This document shows positions 1-6,934 of a stretch of 11,869 nucleotides of DNA, piece after piece (position 1 is the first letter of the stretch; every line of letters starts with the position of its first letter). The position numbers and the translations under genes were made by a program. The DNA is from JANXZO01 sp964355115 (GTDB lineage: Bacteria > Bacteroidota > Bacteroidia > Bacteroidales > FEN-979): NCBI GenBank assembly GCA_964355115.1, contig CAYHCQ010000108.1, positions 1 through 11,869 of the forward strand, in the 5' to 3' direction. The notes beneath the pieces are model-generated. The model was not told the DNA's origin and did not search any database. It saw only the letters and a program-made list of their open reading frames with translations.

Positions 1-3000
1 AGGGTTGTACGGAGAATGGGAGTATTACAACACAGGAGGGGTGACCCGCATCATAGGGGGGCGTGTGCTGCTTTTTTTTGACGGTGATTACGAACACTTT
101 AACCAGCAGATAAGGGCGGGCATTGCCCAGGTTATCCTCAACGGGATGGTTTATGGAACAGGCATCGGGGCGCAGATCAAGAACAATGCCCTATTTACCA
201 TGCCCGAATGGTATATGAACGGACTCGTGTCCTATATCTCACAGCGTTGGGATACCGACCTGGAAAACCATGTGCGGGATGCCATCATGAGCGGGAAATA
301 TGGCAATTTCAGCTCCCTCACCGGGCTGGAGGCCATGTACGCCGGTCATTCACTATGGAAGTATATTGCCATGAAGTATGGCGAGTCGTCGATCCCCAAC
401 ATCGTTTACATGGCACGTCTGAGCCGGAATGTAGAGCGGGGTTTCCAGTATGTGATCGGGGTTTCATACACCGAGGTGCTCAAGGAGTGGATGAATTTTT
501 ACAAGGAGGTATATGCTGCGCAGGAACAGGGGCGTTCTGTTCCCGGCGGCGATCTGCTCAACAGGCGCAAAAAGCCCGACCGGGTTTACGGACAGCTGAA
601 GATAAGTCCGGAGGGTGAGAGGGTTGCCTATACAACACACCAGCTTGGCATTTACAAGGTGTTTGTGCGGGACCTGGTAAAAGGGAAGAAAAAAAGGATC
701 TACCGCGGGGGATACCGGCTGGCCGAACGGCCCGATTACACTTATCCGCTGGTAGCCTGGCATCCCACCGGCAAGGTTGTGGCACTTCTTGTTGAACGGA
801 AAGGAGATGAATACCTTTATCTTTATAACCTGGAGGATCGGAGATCGGCGTTGCAGATACTTTACAACTTTGACAAGATCCTTGACATGTCCTATTCCGA
901 TGACGGCACCCGGCTGGTTTTTTCGGCGGTGCAGAAGGGGCAATCTGACATCTTTGTCTACAATATTGCTTCCGGCTCGCACGAACAGGTTACAAAGGAT
1001 ATTTACAACGACCTGAATCCACGGTTCATCAACCATTCGGCAGGGATCATCTTCTCGTCGAACCGCCCCGGCGATACCATCCGGTTTGATGAAAAGGTGA
1101 AGATCAGCAAACTTCAGTTCAACAACGACCTGTTCATCTACGATTACGCCGGCAAAAGCAACATCCTCAGGCGCATCACCAAGACCGATGAGGCCGACGA
1201 GACCCAGCCGATGCCCTATGCCGACAACTATTTCTGTTACCTTGGCGACCAGAGCGGGGTGGTGAACCGCTACCTGGCCCGCTACGACAGTGCCATTTCT
1301 TTCGTCGACACCACGACCCACTACCGCTATTTTACAACAACCTTTCCGGTAACGAATTATAACAGGAATATCCTTTGGCAGGATGTTGTTCCGGGAGCGG
1401 CGAGGATCGGGGAGGTGGTGTATGAAAACCAGAATTTCAGGATGTACACCAGCGATCTTATCCGGCCGGAATATGCCGGGAAGACTGTTATAGAGCCCTC
1501 CTATTTCAGGGCGCTCGACAGGAGTAAAAAAGAGAGGGCAGAGGCTCAAAAAAGCGCCGACACCCTGAAAAAAGGCAGTGAAGGTAATAAACCCCGGGTA
1601 AAGAAGCCTTTCAGCACAGTGAGGATGAGCGAAGTAACCCTATCGCCCATCAACCCGGCAGACACATCAACGGGCTGGAAAGGGCTGCCTGCAAACCTTT
1701 ATCCCGGGAAGAGTGCCGATACCACGCGGAAAACCCTGCTTGACATGGTGCTGGCTTCACAGAATAAGGGAGGAGAGGCGGCCGGTATTAAGAAGGATAC
1801 CGTGAATAAATATGAGACTGCCAAACAGTTGAACTACAATGTTGAATACGCCATCGACCAGATGGTGACCCAGATCGATTTCACCTACCTCAATTATGCC
1901 TACCAGCCGTTTACCGGCAGTTCGGTACCTGATTTTGTAAATCCCGGACTGAATGCGCTCCTAATGGTGGGCGTCACCGACCTGATGGAGGATTACCGCA
2001 TCAGCGGCGGGGTGAGGCTGAACGTGAACCTGATCAACAATGAATACCTCTTCAGCTACACCAACTACCGCAAACGGCTCGATCACCAGATCGTGTTTCA
2101 CCGAAAAGCAGTTGAAGAATATGCCTTTTACTCGATTATCAGGCACAAGATTCATGAGCTTTATTACGTTGCCACCTATCCTTTTACCCCGGTTCTGAAC
2201 ATCCGCGGAACTGCCTCGGTGAGGTACGACCGGGCGGTATTTCTGTCGACCGACCAGTTCAACCTTAAGCAGCCCGACATCGACAAGGTGTGGGGGAGCG
2301 TGAAGGGAGAGCTTACCTATGATAACACGCGCAGTCTCGGACTTAACCTGTACCAGGGAACCCGATACAAATTCTTTGCAGAGTACTACCAGCTTGTTAA
2401 CGAGAGAGGCAGCAACATGGTAGTTCTGGGGATGGATTTCCGCAATTACCAGCGTGTTCACCGTACCCTGGTTTGGGCCAACCGTTTTGCCGCCAGTACC
2501 TCTTTTGGCAGTAACAAGCTGCTCTACTTTATGGGAGGGGTCGACAACTGGCTTTTTCCGACCTTCGACCTTGGAAGTTCGATAGCCTACGACCAGAACT
2601 ACGCCTTTCAGACTGTAGCGACGAACATGCGCGGGTTTCCGCAGAATATCCGCAACGGAAACAGCTTTTTTGTTTACAACACCGAACTGAGGTGGCCCGT
2701 TTTCCGCTACTTCTTTAACCGGCCGATCCGGAGCGACTTTATCAACAACTTCCAGATCGTTGCTTTTGGCGATATCGGCACAGCCTGGACCGGGAGTTCG
2801 CCATGGAGTGAAGACAACCAGCTTTTTACCAGCTATTATTACCGCAAGCCCCTGTTTATCAAGGTAGAAATGATAAAAGATCCCATTGTGGAGGGGTTTG
2901 GTTTCGGCGCGCGCACCCGCCTGTTCGGTTACTTCCTGCGTGCCGACCTGGCCTGGGGTGTGGAGGACGGGGTTGTTCGCAAACCCATTTTCTATTTTTC

Positions 3001-3019
3001 ACTGAGTCTCGACTTCTAG
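1..3019 (+). CDS. Partial outer-membrane protein: degenerate peptidase-MA-like domain, TolB/PD40 propeller and Omp85-type barrel
   Basis: The reading frame is open from the left edge, so the true start and signal peptide lie upstream. The TTG at 5 is only the first start-like codon, and residue numbers here count from it. Residues 1-170 resemble a peptidase-MA-like gluzincin fold (MPEWYMNGLVSY, 66-77), but the zinc motif is gone (AGIAQ at 38-42 where HExxH is expected). Residues 193-460 form a TolB/PD40-like propeller with blades such as SYSDDGTRLVFSA (296-308) and DIFVYNIASG (315-324). Residues 505-610 are a K/S/T-rich linker. Residues 612-1004 match the Omp85 barrel: TYDNTR (771-776), MGG (843-845), MRGF (875-878), TELRWPVF (893-900), FGDIGTAW (921-928), GFGFGARTR (964-972) and a terminal Phe. 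The protein is therefore inferred to sit in the outer membrane with its propeller on one face. No POTRA domain is visible. Databases often label such proteins TolB-like, but the barrel makes it something else. The stop is 2 bases before the next gene. The domain calls are fairly sure; the function is unknown. Confidence 0.85.
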   Translation, partial: GLYGEWEYYNTGGVTRIIGGRVLLFFDGDYEHFNQQIRAGIAQVILNGMVYGTGIGAQIKNNALFTMPEWYMNGLVSYISQRWDTDLENHVRDAIMSGKYGNFSSLTGLEAMYAGHSLWKYIAMKYGESSIPNIVYMARLSRNVERGFQYVIGVSYTEVLKEWMNFYKEVYAAQEQGRSVPGGDLLNRRKKPDRVYGQLKISPEGERVAYTTHQLGIYKVFVRDLVKGKKKRIYRGGYRLAERPDYTYPLVAWHPTGKVVALLVERKGDEYLYLYNLEDRRSALQILYNFDKILDMSYSDDGTRLVFSAVQKGQSDIFVYNIASGSHEQVTKDIYNDLNPRFINHSAGIIFSSNRPGDTIRFDEKVKISKLQFNNDLFIYDYAGKSNILRRITKTDEADETQPMPYADNYFCYLGDQSGVVNRYLARYDSAISFVDTTTHYRYFTTTFPVTNYNRNILWQDVVPGAARIGEVVYENQNFRMYTSDLIRPEYAGKTVIEPSYFRALDRSKKERAEAQKSADTLKKGSEGNKPRVKKPFSTVRMSEVTLSPINPADTSTGWKGLPANLYPGKSADTTRKTLLDMVLASQNKGGEAAGIKKDTVNKYETAKQLNYNVEYAIDQMVTQIDFTYLNYAYQPFTGSSVPDFVNPGLNALLMVGVTDLMEDYRISGGVRLNVNLINNEYLFSYTNYRKRLDHQIVFHRKAVEEYAFYSIIRHKIHELYYVATYPFTPVLNIRGTASVRYDRAVFLSTDQFNLKQPDIDKVWGSVKGELTYDNTRSLGLNLYQGTRYKFFAEYYQLVNERGSNMVVLGMDFRNYQRVHRTLVWANRFAASTSFGSNKLLYFMGGVDNWLFPTFDLGSSIAYDQNYAFQTVATNMRGFPQNIRNGNSFFVYNTELRWPVFRYFFNRPIRSDFINNFQIVAFGDIGTAWTGSSPWSEDNQLFTSYYYRKPLFIKVEMIKDPIVEGFGFGARTRLFGYFLRADLAWGVEDGVVRKPIFYFSLSLDF

Positions 3020-3021
3020 CC

Positions 3022-3480
3022 ATGGTACCCATCGATAAACGCATCATCAAGTTCATTGGAGAGCATCATATTCTGAACCTCGCTGTTGCCCGTGATAACC
3101 AGCCCTGGTGTGCAACCTGTTACTATGCTTACCTGGAGGAGGAGAACCTTTTTGTTTTTACCTCCGGTGATGAAACCCGGCACGTGCGCGACATGGTTGA
3201 GGGGGATAACTTCCGTGTTGCCGGTACCGTTGCGCTGGAGACCAGGATTGTAGGAAAGATACGCGGCCTGCAGTTCTCCGGCAGGATGTTCAGGCCGGAG
3301 GAGGGGTTGCTGAAGCGCGCGAAGTCTGCCTATCTGAAAGAGTTTCCTTTTGCCCTCGTTATAAAGCTGCACCTCTGGGCATTGCAGCCCGATATCCTGA
3401 AGATGACCGACAACCGCCTCGGTTTCGGAACAAAACTGACCTGGACCCATCCCGGGAGTCCCGGAATAAAACTGACCTGA
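3022..3480 (+). CDS. YhbP/UPF0306-like protein of the pyridoxamine 5'-phosphate oxidase (split-barrel flavin) fold
   Basis: This 152-residue protein matches the plan of E. coli YhbP (about 147 residues). It has an N-terminal helix (IIKFIGEHHILNLAV), a strand pair with WCATCYYAY (31-39), ETRHVRDM (52-59), VAGTV (67-71), KIRGLQFSGRM (80-90) and the family's closing TDNRLGFGTKLTW (130-142). Proteins of this fold commonly bind FMN or a related flavin and reduce small substrates, but YhbP-type members have no agreed reaction, so none is assigned. It begins 2 bases after the upstream stop and is probably co-transcribed and translationally coupled with the outer-membrane protein. There is no reason to link the two functionally. 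The last codons lie in a 36-bp tandem repeat, which supplies the final 11 residues (THPGSPGIKLT); the tail length is still normal for the family. Confidence 0.85.
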   Translation: MVPIDKRIIKFIGEHHILNLAVARDNQPWCATCYYAYLEEENLFVFTSGDETRHVRDMVEGDNFRVAGTVALETRIVGKIRGLQFSGRMFRPEEGLLKRAKSAYLKEFPFALVIKLHLWALQPDILKMTDNRLGFGTKLTWTHPGSPGIKLT

Positions 3481-3498
3481 ATCCATGCCGAACGTTCC
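3427..3498. repeat. Two tandem copies of a 36-bp repeat spanning the end of the YhbP-like gene
   Basis: Unit 1 is 3427-3462 and unit 2 is 3463-3498. They match at 28 of 36 positions by eye; the first 17 bases differ only at position 5. Each unit begins GGAA and ends TCC, so the junctions read like small palindromes. A following GGAAT at 3499 could be the start of a decayed third copy. Unit 1 is entirely coding. The TGA stop of the gene is at 3478-3480 inside unit 2. No transposase or target-site duplication is seen, so it may be a local duplication or a miniature dispersed repeat. Confidence 0.75.
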
Positions 3499-3548
3499 GG
3501 AATGCCAGGCTGAGAGCAGCTTGTCAAAAAGCATAACAATATGTTTTT

Positions 3549-3590
3549 ATAACAGATAGATTATGAGGTATTTATAATCAATCCTGTTAT
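3549..3590. repeat. Imperfect inverted repeat with ATAACAG arms
   Basis: The left arm (3549-3564) contains ATAACAG and GATTAT. The right arm (3574-3590) contains ATAATC and CTGTTAT. The arms pair through 7 + 6 bases with a small internal mismatch/indel and a 9-base loop (3565-3573). No T-run follows the right arm, so it looks more like a protein-binding dyad or RNA hairpin than a terminator. It belongs to the TAACAG cluster upstream of nrdJ. Confidence 0.5.
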
Positions 3591-3647
3591 CTATAGCCCT
3601 TTCATCAGTTTTCAGAGCATATCTTATTTTTAATCAAACGGTTAACA

Positions 3648-3688
3648 GCAAGTAACAGGATTCTGTTAATAACTCCACTTGCTTTTTG
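3648..3688 (+). repeat. Nested inverted repeat (GCAAGT/ACTTGC around TAACAG/CTGTTA)
   Basis: TAACAG (3653-3658), spacer GATT and CTGTTA (3663-3668) form a perfect 6-bp dyad. It lies inside a second pair, GCAAGT (3648-3653) and ACTTGC (3677-3682), which shares one base with the inner dyad. TTTTTG (3683-3688) follows directly. As RNA it could fold as a bulged hairpin with a U-run, so it may be a leader attenuator or terminator; as DNA it may be an operator. It lies about 130-165 bases before the nrdJ start. Confidence 0.45.
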
Positions 3689-3813
3689 TACAATCGTACC
3701 GGAGGTTGGGTGTATATTGCATCATCAAAATGTTCCCCCGACTTTTATTATATTGTTCGAAAGGACAGTAAGTTAGAAAAACCTAATACAAAGCAGTCAA
3801 TAACTGTTCATGC

Positions 3814-6519
3814 ATGGAAAACAGCCCGGTCATCAATACTGAGAAGGATCAAAAGAATGATTATTATAATGATGTATTATCGAAACGGATTCGTCCGAAG
3901 GTTTCGGTAGAAGAATTGCCGATGAAAGAGAAAAGAACGGAGAAAGGGATACAGGAAGAGGTTGCCGCTGTGCAGCCCGGCAGAAAGGTTTACCTGTTTA
4001 GTGAAGCGATAGAAAAATCGACTGAATATTTTAACGGTGACAGCCTGGCAGCCAATGTATGGGCTAACAAATATGCGCTGAAGGATTCAGAGGGCCACCT
4101 TTTCGAGCTCACTCCCGATGACATGCACCGCAGGATAGCAGGCGAGATTGCCCGGATAGAGCAGAAGTACCCCAACCCGATGAGCGAAGAGGAGATTTTC
4201 GGGCTCATCCGCCATTTTAAATATATTGTACCCCAGGGAAGCCCGATGGCCGGCATAGGTAATGATTTCCAGATCGGCTCACTGTCCAACTGTTTTGTGA
4301 TCGGCAACGAGGGGCAGAGCGATTCTTACGGAGCCATCATGAAGACCGACGAGGAGCAGGTTCAGCTTATGAAGCGGCGTGGTGGCGTAGGGCACGATCT
4401 TTCGCACATCCGGCCGAAGCACAGCATGGTAAAGAACAGTGCACTCACCTCTACCGGTATAGTTCCCTTCATGGAGCGCTATTCGAATTCGACTCGTGAA
4501 GTTGCCCAGGAGGGGCGCCGCGGAGCTTTGATGCTGAGCATTTCGGTGGTTCACCCTGATGCCGGACACTTTATCGATGCCAAGCTTGAGACAGGAAAGG
4601 TGACCGGGGCCAACATCTCGGTAAAGATCACCGATGAGTTCATGCGTGCCGTGGTAAGTGATGGCAAATTCGTGCAGCATTTCCCTGTAGATTCGGAGAA
4701 GCACCTTGTCGAACGGCCGATCCAGGCACGTGAGTTATGGTCGAAGATCGTTCACAATGCATGGAAGTCGGCTGAGCCCGGCATCCTTTTCTGGGATACC
4801 ATCATCCTGGAGTCGATCCCCGACTGTTATGCCGACCTGGGTTTCAAAACCGTTTCGACGAACCCCTGCGGCGAGATCCCCCTTTGCACTTACGACAGCT
4901 GCCGCCTGCTGGCCATCAACCTCTACCATTATGTTGACAAGCCCTTCACGGCCGATGCCAGTTTCGATTCAGAACTTTTTATCAGCCATGTTCACAAGGC
5001 CCAGCGGATGATGGACGACATCATTGATCTCGAATTGGAGAAGATCGACCGGATCCTGATCAAGATCGATGCCGATCCTGAGCCCGAAGACATTAAGGCC
5101 CGCGAGCGCAACATGTGGCTGAACATCAGGAAAAAGGCGATCCAGGGCCGCCGTACAGGTTTCGGCATCACGGCTGAAGGCGACATGCTGGCAGCACTTG
5201 GTACCCGTTACGGCACCGACGACGCCACCGATTTCTCGGTAGAGGTGCACAAGCTGCTGGCTATCGAGGCTTACCGTTCTTCGGTTACAATGGCCCGGGA
5301 GCGTGGCGCATTTCCGATTTACGACACCGAACGCGAAAAGAACAACCCCTTCATCCTCCGGTTGAAGGAGAATGCTCCCGATGTTTACGAGGAGATGGCG
5401 CAATACGGCCGCCGTAATGTGGCAATGCTCACCATTGCACCTACGGGATCGGTGAGCATCCTCACGCAGACGACCTCGGGGCTGGAGCCGGTATTTGCCG
5501 TTAATTACAAGCGCCGCCGTAAGGTGAATCCCAACGATAAGAACGTCAAGATCACCTTCACCGATGAGGTAGGCGACACCTGGGAAGAGTACAATGTGTT
5601 CCACCACAATTTTGTTACCTGGCTCATCGTCAATAACTACAATGTGGATGAGATCTCCCGCATGGAGGAAGAGGAACTCCGTGCGATCATCATGAAATCG
5701 CCCTTCTATAAGGCGACTGCCAACGATGTGGATTGGGTTGCCAAGGTAAAGATGCAGGGAGCGGTGCAGAAATGGGTCGACCACTCCATCAGTGTTACGG
5801 TGAATGTGCCCAACGATGCACGGGAAGAGATGATCAGCACCATTTACGAAACTGCCTGGCAGGTTGGCTGCAAGGGGATGACTGTATACCGCGACGGATC
5901 GCGTGCCGGTGTTCTTGTAAACAACGATTCGAAGGAGAAAAAAGAGAAAGCCGCCGCAGATGAGTTCATCGAAACCAAGGCCCCGCACCGTCCCGACCGC
6001 CTGGATGCCGAAATTGTCAGGTTTCAGAACGATCACGAAAAGTGGGTTGCAGTCGTCGGGAGTATTAATGGCCGGCCGTACGAAATATTTACCGGGGTTG
6101 CCGAGGATTTCTGGATCCCGGCGTGGGTACAGAAGGGCTGGATCCTGAAGACCCGGCCCGACAGCGTAAGTTCGCGCTACGATTTCCAGTTCGAGGATCG
6201 CCAGGGGTACAAGATCACCATCGAAGGACTCTCACGGTCTTTCAACAAGGAGTACTGGAATTATGCAAAGCTGATCTCCGGCATTCTCCGTCATGGCATG
6301 CCGCTGCCGTTCGTGGTAAATATCATCGGGAAGCTTCACTTCGAGGTGGATTCGATCAACACCTGGAAAAACGGTGTGGAGCGTGCCCTCAAGAAATTCA
6401 TCCCCGACGGAACCAAAGCAGCCGAACGCGCTTGTCCCAAGTGCAGCGACCACACCGGGCTGGTTTACCAGGAGGGTTGCCTCGTCTGCAAGAGCTGCGG
6501 ATACGCGAAGTGCGGCTAG
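3814..6519 (+). CDS. nrdJ: Adenosylcobalamin-dependent (class II) ribonucleoside-diphosphate reductase
   Basis: This enzyme reduces ribonucleotides to deoxyribonucleotides using vitamin B12 to make the thiyl radical, so it needs neither oxygen nor a small radical-bearing subunit. The 901-residue protein has the family's active-site set: C160 in SLSNCF, then N350-P-C352-G-E354, then C363 in SCRLLAINL. C352 is the predicted thiyl cysteine. The 11-residue gap from C352 to C363 equals that in Thermotoga NrdJ, and C160/C363 are the predicted reducing disulphide pair. Later come PTGSVSILTQTTSGLEP and the CKGMTVYRDGSR motif. A TSCPD domain covers about 720-835. The C-terminal cysteines (874, 877, 889, 892, 895, 900) probably bind zinc and/or pass electrons to the active site. 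The ATG at 3814 gives about 36 poorly conserved, lysine-rich residues before a second in-frame ATG at 3922; the family core starts near residue 58, so 3922 is a real alternative. Neither start has a strong ribosome-binding site. Confidence 0.96.
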   Translation: MENSPVINTEKDQKNDYYNDVLSKRIRPKVSVEELPMKEKRTEKGIQEEVAAVQPGRKVYLFSEAIEKSTEYFNGDSLAANVWANKYALKDSEGHLFELTPDDMHRRIAGEIARIEQKYPNPMSEEEIFGLIRHFKYIVPQGSPMAGIGNDFQIGSLSNCFVIGNEGQSDSYGAIMKTDEEQVQLMKRRGGVGHDLSHIRPKHSMVKNSALTSTGIVPFMERYSNSTREVAQEGRRGALMLSISVVHPDAGHFIDAKLETGKVTGANISVKITDEFMRAVVSDGKFVQHFPVDSEKHLVERPIQARELWSKIVHNAWKSAEPGILFWDTIILESIPDCYADLGFKTVSTNPCGEIPLCTYDSCRLLAINLYHYVDKPFTADASFDSELFISHVHKAQRMMDDIIDLELEKIDRILIKIDADPEPEDIKARERNMWLNIRKKAIQGRRTGFGITAEGDMLAALGTRYGTDDATDFSVEVHKLLAIEAYRSSVTMARERGAFPIYDTEREKNNPFILRLKENAPDVYEEMAQYGRRNVAMLTIAPTGSVSILTQTTSGLEPVFAVNYKRRRKVNPNDKNVKITFTDEVGDTWEEYNVFHHNFVTWLIVNNYNVDEISRMEEEELRAIIMKSPFYKATANDVDWVAKVKMQGAVQKWVDHSISVTVNVPNDAREEMISTIYETAWQVGCKGMTVYRDGSRAGVLVNNDSKEKKEKAAADEFIETKAPHRPDRLDAEIVRFQNDHEKWVAVVGSINGRPYEIFTGVAEDFWIPAWVQKGWILKTRPDSVSSRYDFQFEDRQGYKITIEGLSRSFNKEYWNYAKLISGILRHGMPLPFVVNIIGKLHFEVDSINTWKNGVERALKKFIPDGTKAAERACPKCSDHTGLVYQEGCLVCKSCGYAKCG

Positions 6520-6523
6520 TAGA

Positions 6524-6934
6524 TCAGAATTGTTTCTTGTGATAATCGAAGACCTGGGAATCTCTCAGGTCTTTTATTTTGCGGGCAATGAGAACGAATA
6601 CCTCCATGTGTTTGCTGTTGAGCCAATTGATGGCATCCTGCTGGCCGCGGCAGGCATCGGCAAAAACGACGAGAAAGAGGTGTTTGTTATCGGCCAGCCA
6701 TTTTGCTGCCTTGGGATTTTCGTCGATGGCGGCATCGAAGGCGGCGAGATGAAAGTATTTGTTCCTGAACAGCCACTCCGTGGCCTCCTCACTCCCCCTG
6801 ATTGCATGGGCCAGCGCAGATACCTCCGGGAAGCTGTTTTTCAGCAGCCAGTCGGAGATCTCCACATTACCGGTCACCGCCTCACCGAAGGCAAGCCAGA
6901 TCTTTGCAGGATAATAAAATGGATTTTCAACCAT
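6524..6934 (-). CDS. Small protein of four 25-residue helical repeats, function unknown
   Basis: The protein is 136 residues. After an 18-residue lead (MVENPFYYPAKIWLAFGE) it holds four repeats of exactly 25 residues: 19-43, 44-68, 69-93 and 94-118. A Trp-Leu pair stands at the same place in each (W29, W54, W79, W104). The rough pattern is A-[IVC]-x(8)-W-L-x(3)-[NK]. A short tail ends in DYHKKQF. Each unit looks like a helical hairpin, so the whole is likely a small alpha-solenoid for binding a partner. There is no signal peptide and no catalytic motif, so it is probably cytoplasmic. I believe similar proteins occur in other Bacteroidota, but I cannot name a family. Its ATG overlaps the stop of the radical SAM gene by 8 bases (ATGGTTGA, 6934-6927), so translation is probably coupled. 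It ends 4 bases from nrdJ, tail to tail. Confidence 0.8.
   Translation of the reverse strand: MVENPFYYPAKIWLAFGEAVTGNVEISDWLLKNSFPEVSALAHAIRGSEEATEWLFRNKYFHLAAFDAAIDENPKAAKWLADNKHLFLVVFADACRGQQDAINWLNSKHMEVFVLIARKIKDLRDSQVFDYHKKQF
6549..6580 (+). terminator. Intrinsic terminator of nrdJ, inside the end of the convergent gene
   Basis: AAGACCTG (6549-6556) and CAGGTCTT (6566-6573) pair perfectly over 8 bp. The stem can extend inwards by one G-T and two Watson-Crick pairs to a 3-base loop. TTTATTTT follows at 6573-6580. It lies 30 bases after the nrdJ stop on the plus strand. On the minus strand no T-run follows the hairpin, so it should work in the nrdJ direction only. The same bases encode part of the C-terminal tail (DLRDSQVF) of the minus-strand gene. 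Confidence 0.8.

Larger units (their letters stand above)
3481..3813. promoter_or_regulatory. AT-rich intergenic region upstream of nrdJ with TAACAG inverted repeats
   Basis: This 333-base gap carries no convincing gene. From the left it holds the tail of the 36-bp repeat. Next is a weak A-tract/hairpin/T-tract at 3526-3548 (loop ACAA at 3536-3539), which may end the upstream operon. Then come five exact TAACAG hexamers on either strand: plus at 3550, 3643 and 3653, minus at 3584-3589 and 3663-3668. A promoter for nrdJ must lie here or inside the repeats. TTTC at 3600 followed 20 bases later by TATTTTTT (3624-3631) is a poor fit to the Bacteroidota TTTG/TAnnTTTG pattern. I found neither a cobalamin-riboswitch B12 box nor a clear NrdR box pair. 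Confidence 0.5.

Noticed and set aside
464..1549. 361-codon open frame on the minus strand inside the outer-membrane protein gene
   Set aside because: It is antisense to a clear coding region, has no recognisable domain, and its composition fits a shadow of the plus-strand gene.
3016..3534. 172-codon minus-strand open frame opposite the YhbP-like gene, with a repeated GTxGMxxGQF peptide
   Set aside because: The peptide repeat is only the reverse translation of the 36-bp DNA repeat; the plus strand matches the YhbP family throughout.
3686..3910. 74-codon plus-strand open frame before and overlapping nrdJ
   Set aside because: It starts at TTG, has no ribosome-binding site, overlaps the nrdJ start in another frame and shows no recognisable pattern.
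4969..6036. 355-codon open frame on the minus strand inside nrdJ
   Set aside because: The plus strand here holds conserved class II reductase sequence; the antisense product has no known motif.
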